Source: Bryobacterales bacterium
GTDB taxonomy: Bacteria > Acidobacteriota > Terriglobia > Bryobacterales > Bryobacteraceae
NCBI GenBank assembly: GCA_947446025.1
Contig: CANFEY010000029.1
Location: forward strand, 1 to 55,057
Length of the DNA stretch: 55,057 nt
Direction of reading: 5' to 3'
The translations under genes and the position numbers were made by a program. This document shows, in pieces, positions 51,291-55,057 of this stretch. The notes below the pieces were generated by a model. The model saw nothing but the letters and a program-made list of their open reading frames with translations. It had not been told where the DNA came from and searched no databases. Each line of letters starts with the position of its first letter. The first letter of the stretch is position 1.

Positions 51291-52292
51291 ATGGTATCGG
51301 CAACACAAGCACTAGGATTGGACGTCGGCACCAGCCGATTGGTGGTTGCGCGCCAGGCCGGTGCCAGTGTGCGCTACGAATCGCAGCTGAATGCCTTTGT
51401 TTCCCTGCCGCATTCCAAGATGACGGAGAACGTGCTGCGCCGCGAGCACATTCCGCACACCATCCAGAACGGCCAGATCATGGTGCAGGGCAACGAGAGC
51501 GAAAAATTCGCCGACCTCCTCGACGTGGAAACGCGCCGCACCATGACCAAGGGGTTCCTCGATCCGCGCGAAGCGGGCAGTTTGCAGGTGATCCGGGAGC
51601 TGCTGATCAATCTGCTGGGCTACCGCGATCCGTTCCGCGAGCGCAAAGTGGTGTTCACCGTGCCCGCGCCGCCGCTGGGTGCCGAGGACAGCCTCACCTT
51701 CCATGAGAAGACGTTGAAGCAGATCATCGGCGACTTGGGCTATGAGTCCAAGTGCATCAATGAAGGCTTGGCGGTGATCTACGGTGAACTGGAGCGGTCC
51801 AACTATACCGGCATCGGCATCAGCTGCGGCGGCGGGTTGTGCAACGTGTGCCTGGCGTATCTTTCGGTGCCAGTGTTGAGCTTCAGCGTTCCCAAGGCCG
51901 GCGATTTCATCGACCGCAACGCGGCCCAGATTTCCGGGGAGCGCGCCAACCGCATCCGCATGGCCAAGGAGGCTTCGTTCCATCTGAACGGCTACTTCGC
52001 CGACAAGGTTCACCAGGTGATCGGCGTCTACTACGACGACGTTATCCAGACGCTGGTCAAATCGCTGCACGAAGCTTTCGCCCGCACCTCCAGCATTCCG
52101 CGTTTCGGCCGGCCCATCCCCATCGTGCTCAGCGGCGGTACCGCCATGCCCGCCGGCTTCCGCGACCGCTTTGAGCAAACGCTCTCCCAGCAGCAGTTCC
52201 CGTTCACTATCTCCGAAGTGCGCGTGGCGGAAAGCCCACTCCACTCCACCGCCAAAGGCGCGCTGGCGTGCGCGCTGAGTGATGAGGAATAG
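51291..52292 (+). CDS. Actin-fold ATPase of unknown subfamily
   Basis: This 333-residue protein has the complete actin/Hsp70 nucleotide-binding set: phosphate-1 LGLDVGTSRLVVAR (about 9-22), connect-1-like NEGLAVIYGELE, phosphate-2 GIGISCGGGLCNVCLAY, and adenosine motif PIVLSGGTAMPAGF. It is not clearly MreB, FtsA, ParM or DnaK: it lacks the MreB membrane segment, DnaK substrate domain and FtsA 1C domain. It follows the amidase by one base and is followed by the next gene after three. A filament or a regulatory ATPase that controls the amidase is a reasonable inference. A simpler housekeeping role is possible. Confidence 0.8.
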   Translation: MVSATQALGLDVGTSRLVVARQAGASVRYESQLNAFVSLPHSKMTENVLRREHIPHTIQNGQIMVQGNESEKFADLLDVETRRTMTKGFLDPREAGSLQVIRELLINLLGYRDPFRERKVVFTVPAPPLGAEDSLTFHEKTLKQIIGDLGYESKCINEGLAVIYGELERSNYTGIGISCGGGLCNVCLAYLSVPVLSFSVPKAGDFIDRNAAQISGERANRIRMAKEASFHLNGYFADKVHQVIGVYYDDVIQTLVKSLHEAFARTSSIPRFGRPIPIVLSGGTAMPAGFRDRFEQTLSQQQFPFTISEVRVAESPLHSTAKGALACALSDEE

Positions 52293-52295
52293 CCG

Positions 52296-52886
52296 ATGGC
52301 AATCGACATAGAGCAACTGCGGCGGCAGTATTCGGAGATGACGGATGCGGCGCTGCTGGAAATTGAGCGCGAAGAATTGGTGGCGGAGGCCCAGCGGTGC
52401 CTCGACGACGAATTGTTGCAGAGGCGCATCCGGCCGGAAAAAAGGCGCGCGGGTGCGGTTAGCGTCGAAGACACCGCAATGGATGATGCACCACCCGAAT
52501 GGATCCAGGATGCGGTGACCGTTGTTTCCATGGTTGCTGGTGAGCCCAACGTCACGGAAGCCCAACGCGTCCTGGCTGCGGCGCGCATCCCCAGTTTTAT
52601 CGTGGATCGTGAGGCCGACAGGGACCACCCCATGCGCTCAGACCTTGTGGTTCCTCCGGGGCAACATCTTCAGGCGACCAGCGTTCTTGACCGGGACTTT
52701 TTCAATCCCCAAGCCGAATCCGAATGGAAAAACCACTTCGAAACCCTCAGTGACGAGGAATTACTGGACATCGACGCGGACCTTCTTGTCGCGGGGATGC
52801 GGGATAGCATCGAACGCCTCACTCGCGCCTACGAAGACGAACTACTCAAGCGCGGGCTCGCGGAACTCGAAACCTCAGCCGACTAA
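52296..52886 (+). CDS. DUF2007-like domain flanked by acidic helices
   Basis: This 196-residue acidic protein has an N-terminal helical repeat (YSEMTDAALLEIEREELVAE, QRCLDDELLQRR) and a C-terminal one with the same wording (LSDEELLDIDADLLVAGMRD, YEDELLKRG). A central part (about 75-130: VTVVSMVAGEPNVTEAQRVL, ARIPSFIVDRE, SDLVVPPGQHLQATSVLD) resembles DUF2007, a small putative signal-transducing beta-alpha domain. It is probably cytoplasmic and, as the third gene of the trio, may be a partner of the actin-like protein. The last 12 bases overlap the convergent aldo/keto reductase gene. Confidence 0.5.
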   Translation: MAIDIEQLRRQYSEMTDAALLEIEREELVAEAQRCLDDELLQRRIRPEKRRAGAVSVEDTAMDDAPPEWIQDAVTVVSMVAGEPNVTEAQRVLAAARIPSFIVDREADRDHPMRSDLVVPPGQHLQATSVLDRDFFNPQAESEWKNHFETLSDEELLDIDADLLVAGMRDSIERLTRAYEDELLKRGLAELETSAD

Positions 52887-53681
52887 ACCCTCGATCGCCT
52901 CGACTAACTCCGGGTCCAGCGCAAAGGCAGCGCTCGCCAGATCCTGCTGCATGTGCTCCGGGCTGGATGTCCCAGTCAATGGCAGCATCCCCACCGCCCG
53001 GGCGAAGGCGAAAACCACTTGCGCCGGGGTGACACCCGATCGCTGCGCCACGGCCTCCAGCAAAGGGTGCTGCATCACTTCAGAATTCGCCGTGAGCAGC
53101 GAAAACCCCTGGTAGATGACCCCGCGCTCGCGGCAGAATGCGCGCACATGCCGGTCCCAGCCTAGACGGGCATAACAGCGGTTCTGCACAAACGCCGGAG
53201 CTTCCGGCATCTGTTGCAAGTGCCGCAAAGAGACGTTGCTGACCCCCAGTACCGCGGCACGGCCCGCTTCGCGCTCCTTCACCATCGCCGCCCACACTTC
53301 GGCGTCCGCTTCGGTCCACCCGTGACCCGAGGCCGGACCATGGAGGACGTAGCTGTCCACATAGGTGGTCCCCAGGTGTTCCAGTGAACTCGCCATCGAC
53401 TGCGCCACCTGCTGGGTCAGGCTGGCCTGAGGGTCGTAGGGCAGCCGATGATCCTGCCCCGGCTGGTAGGTGAACTTGGTTTGCAGGAAAACGTCGGCCC
53501 GGGTCACGACGCCCGCGGCGTAGGCCACCGCCAAACCCTCCCCCGCGCCCGCCTCGAAATAGTGGCGGCGCTGGTTGGCCGTATCGATGCCTCGGAAGCC
53601 GGATCGGAGGGCCAGTTCAACCAGTGCAGCCGTCCGGTCCTCCTTCCAGGCGGTGCCGTACAGGAAGGTCGGAGGGGTCAT
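52875..53681 (-). CDS. Aldo/keto reductase
   Basis: This 268-residue NADPH-dependent oxidoreductase has a TIM-barrel start, FLYGTAWKEDRTAALVELAL and FRGIDTANQRRHYFEAGAGE. The strand with the catalytic Lys (VFLQTKFTYQPGQDHRLPYD) and TTYVDSYVLHGPASGHGWTE are the next landmarks, followed by GVSNVSLRHLQQM, VIYQGFSLLTANSEV, and the final AVGMLPLTGTSSPEHMQQDL. The usual catalytic Tyr appears in RRHYFEAG, and the His in VLHGP. The native substrate is unknown. The C-terminus overlaps the DUF2007-like gene by 12 bases. Confidence 0.85.
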   Translation of the reverse strand: MTPPTFLYGTAWKEDRTAALVELALRSGFRGIDTANQRRHYFEAGAGEGLAVAYAAGVVTRADVFLQTKFTYQPGQDHRLPYDPQASLTQQVAQSMASSLEHLGTTYVDSYVLHGPASGHGWTEADAEVWAAMVKEREAGRAAVLGVSNVSLRHLQQMPEAPAFVQNRCYARLGWDRHVRAFCRERGVIYQGFSLLTANSEVMQHPLLEAVAQRSGVTPAQVVFAFARAVGMLPLTGTSSPEHMQQDLASAAFALDPELVEAIEGLVG

Positions 53682-53771
53682 GCTGTTAGTTTACACGCCG
53701 GCCTTGCCAGATTGTTCGCCCGTACCAGCTGTCGCCTAGTACTAAATAGCGATCTAAGTAACGTTACGGTA

Positions 53772-53800
53772 TTGACCTTAGACTAGTCCATGGGTACGAT
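53772..53800 (+). promoter_or_regulatory. Sigma-70-like promoter, long leader
   Basis: TTGACC (53772-53777), a 17-base spacer and TACGAT (53795-53800) match the vegetative consensus at five and four of six positions. A transcript would start near 53807, giving a leader of about 300 bases before ATG 54106. There may be another promoter nearer the gene. The assignment is from the two boxes alone. Confidence 0.4.
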
Positions 53801-54105
53801 AGAGCTGTGCCATTACTAGTACTGGAACGTCCATAACTCACTCCGCCTACATCCGCGTCCGCTTCTAGCAAAATCTCCCCCGATCGCTAGGCGCCACGAA
53901 TTGGTGCCAATTTGTCTCGCTCTGCCTGTAAAGGGTGGAATGAACCGCTTAGGACCTACTGCCTCGGTGCAGCACTAAGGTGACCTTAAGCGGGAATTAG
54001 GTAAGATCTTAGCCCAATTCTTTGGTTGGCTCTGAATTGCCGGGAGTACTAGAACTTCTTATGATCATAACGTGGCAAGGGAAATCATCGCAGAGGGAGT
54101 TCGTA
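53801..54105 (+). other. Non-coding leader with a hairpin
   Basis: The gap from 53682 to 54105 (424 bases) holds no gene. It is visibly richer in A and T, with many TAG, CTAG and TTA words, than the genes around it. One hairpin is clear: CCGCTTAGG (53945-53953) with CCTTAAGCGG (53984-53993), one bulge. A shorter one involves GCGCCACGAATTGGTGCC near 53891-53908. The last part has the ribosome site GAGGGAG just before the ATG. A long structured leader could regulate the response-regulator gene. Confidence 0.4.
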
Positions 54106-54843
54106 ATGGACATACTATCGGCGTCGCTTAACGACAGCACCAATGTAAAAGAGGCGCGCAAAGGTACGGTGCGGATCGTCCTGGCGGACGATCATCCGAT
54201 CGTACGTGACGGGCTCAAGAAGCTGTTGCTGCTTGAGGAAGACTTTGAAGTGGTCGGCGAAGCGGGCGACGGACGGGAAGTGCTGGAGAAGGTACGGGAG
54301 TTGGACCCGGACGTCCTGTTGCTGGACCTCCGCATGCCGAACCTGGACGGCCTGAGCGCGCTGCAAGCGCTGCAACAGACCAACAAGCGGACGCGCGTCA
54401 TTGTTCTGACGGCTTCGGAAGATAAGAATGAGTTCGTGCAGGCCATGAAGATGGGTTGCAGCGGCATCGTGCTGAAGCAGACCGCGCCCGACCTCATCGT
54501 GAAGAGCATCCGCAAGGTTCACTCCGGTGAAATCTGGCTGGATTCGAACACCACGGCGGCCGTGATGCGCCAGTTCTCGACGGGCCTCGAAGGCTCCGGC
54601 GGACAGGGCGGCGGCAAGGGTGGCCGCGAGCGCAGACCGCTTTCCGCGCGCGAGCGTGAGATCGTCGCACTGGTGGCCCAAGGCTACAAGAACAAAGAGA
54701 TGGCAGAGAAGATGTTCATTAGTGAACAGACCGTCAAGAACCACCTGCACAACATCTTCGACAAGCTGGGTGTTTCGGACCGCTTGGAGTTGGCGCTGTA
54801 CGCCATCCACAAGGGTCTGCACCCTCCGTGCCAACATGAGTGA
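54106..54843 (+). CDS. NarL/FixJ-family response regulator
   Basis: This 245-residue regulator has a receiver domain (VRIVLADDHPIVRDGLKKLL, acceptor Asp74 in VLLLDLRMPNLDG, Lys in IVLKQTAPDL) and a LuxR-type HTH at about 175-235 (PLSAREREIVALVAQGYKNK, FISEQTVKNHLHNIFDKLGV). A Gly-rich linker (GSGGQGGGKGGRERR) joins the domains. About 20 residues precede the receiver, longer than usual. ATG 54106 has GAGGGAG upstream; the earlier start at 54022 lies in the leader. No kinase gene is adjacent, so it is an orphan in this window. Confidence 0.9.
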   Translation: MDILSASLNDSTNVKEARKGTVRIVLADDHPIVRDGLKKLLLLEEDFEVVGEAGDGREVLEKVRELDPDVLLLDLRMPNLDGLSALQALQQTNKRTRVIVLTASEDKNEFVQAMKMGCSGIVLKQTAPDLIVKSIRKVHSGEIWLDSNTTAAVMRQFSTGLEGSGGQGGGKGGRERRPLSAREREIVALVAQGYKNKEMAEKMFISEQTVKNHLHNIFDKLGVSDRLELALYAIHKGLHPPCQHE

Positions 54844-54907
54844 GACACTCCTCGACCGCTAATTACCGAGCAGGGCGAGAAAGAATTTCATCCATGAACA
54901 ACCATAA

Positions 54908-55057
54908 GGTACCGGCCCCGATCCGAGCACCCATCCCGACCCTGAAGTCGTCGCCCACGCCAAGCGCCGCCGCTTCACCGCCGAATACAAACACCGCATC
55001 GTTTCGGAAGCGGAGCGAGCCAAAGGCACCGGCCAGATCGGAGCACTGCTGCGCCGC
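54908..55057 (+). mobile_element. IS3-family transposase OrfA, 5' part at the window edge
   Basis: After a TAA at 54905 one frame reads PDPEVVAHAKRRRFTAEYKH, RIVSEAERAKGTGQIGALLR to the edge. This matches the N-terminal helix-turn-helix of IS3-type OrfA proteins (PDPEV..AKRRRF.AEYK...IGALLRR). The nearest ATG (54894) is in a different frame, so the copy is frameshifted or uses a non-standard start. The window ends inside the gene, so the right end, OrfB and repeats cannot be seen. Confidence 0.6.

Overview
The window looks like an Acidobacteriota chromosome, most likely of the Bryobacterales/Solibacter type. This rests on family content: a TIGR03435-type protein, a TIGR03436-type VWFA protein, an Oar-like TonB-dependent receptor with an N-terminal carboxypeptidase-regulatory-like domain, several secreted PQQ quinoproteins, an ECF sigma factor with a downstream secreted product, and very GC-rich coding DNA. 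Identifications come from reading the translated sequence; no database search was run. There is no phage, plasmid, CRISPR array or rRNA. Mobile DNA is limited to an IS3-type transposase fragment at the right edge, a possible IS remnant at the left edge, and dispersed palindromic repeats.

Layout. 0.26-5.1 kb (+): two small secreted proteins and a 1182-residue receptor behind a good sigma-70-like promoter. 5.1-6.6 kb: thiG, an ASCH-like protein and a broken hicB. 6.7-14.9 kb (mostly -): a likely operon of a secretin-N-like repeat protein, dnaE, accA, a small membrane protein and a macro-domain protein, followed by DUF1003, GNAT and methyltransferase genes. 15.0-18.9 kb: xylulokinase diverging from a uronate isomerase and xylose isomerase pair, then tRNA-Ile2(CAU). 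19.0-20.6 kb: secreted unknowns and an M28 peptidase pseudogene. 20.7-23.1 kb: fatty-acid desaturase coupled to a histidine kinase and response regulator. 23.2-24.7 kb: two tandem secreted paralogues. 24.7-30.3 kb (+): an exported haloacetate-dehalogenase-like hydrolase, a diheme cytochrome c, a PQQ alcohol dehydrogenase, a PQQ sugar dehydrogenase and a TIGR03435 protein. 30.4-33.2 kb: ECF sigma, its putative anti-sigma, a secreted product, and mtnA. 33.3-36.9 kb: FrnE-like thiol oxidoreductase with a tiny zinc ribbon, tRNA-Ser(CGA), RNase J and a VapBC-type pair. 36.9-43.8 kb: a TPP enzyme diverging from a GlcD-like oxidase, a metallo-beta-lactamase-fold hydrolase, and a quinoprotein with a one-heme cytochrome. 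43.9-47.3 kb (-): fused beta-oxidation enzyme, amidohydrolase and SET-domain protein in one tight operon. 47.5-52.9 kb (+): VWFA protein, a secreted unknown, then a compact trio of membrane-anchored amidase, actin-fold ATPase and a DUF2007-like protein. 52.9-55.1 kb: aldo/keto reductase, a NarL-type regulator with a long structured leader, and the IS fragment.

The two observations most worth following are (1) the amidase / actin-like ATPase / DUF2007-like operon at 50105-52886, which looks like an uncharacterised cell-envelope module, and (2) a set of palindromic intergenic elements that supply or directly abut the stop codons of nine genes, including one perfect palindrome whose two ends are the stop codons of two convergent genes.
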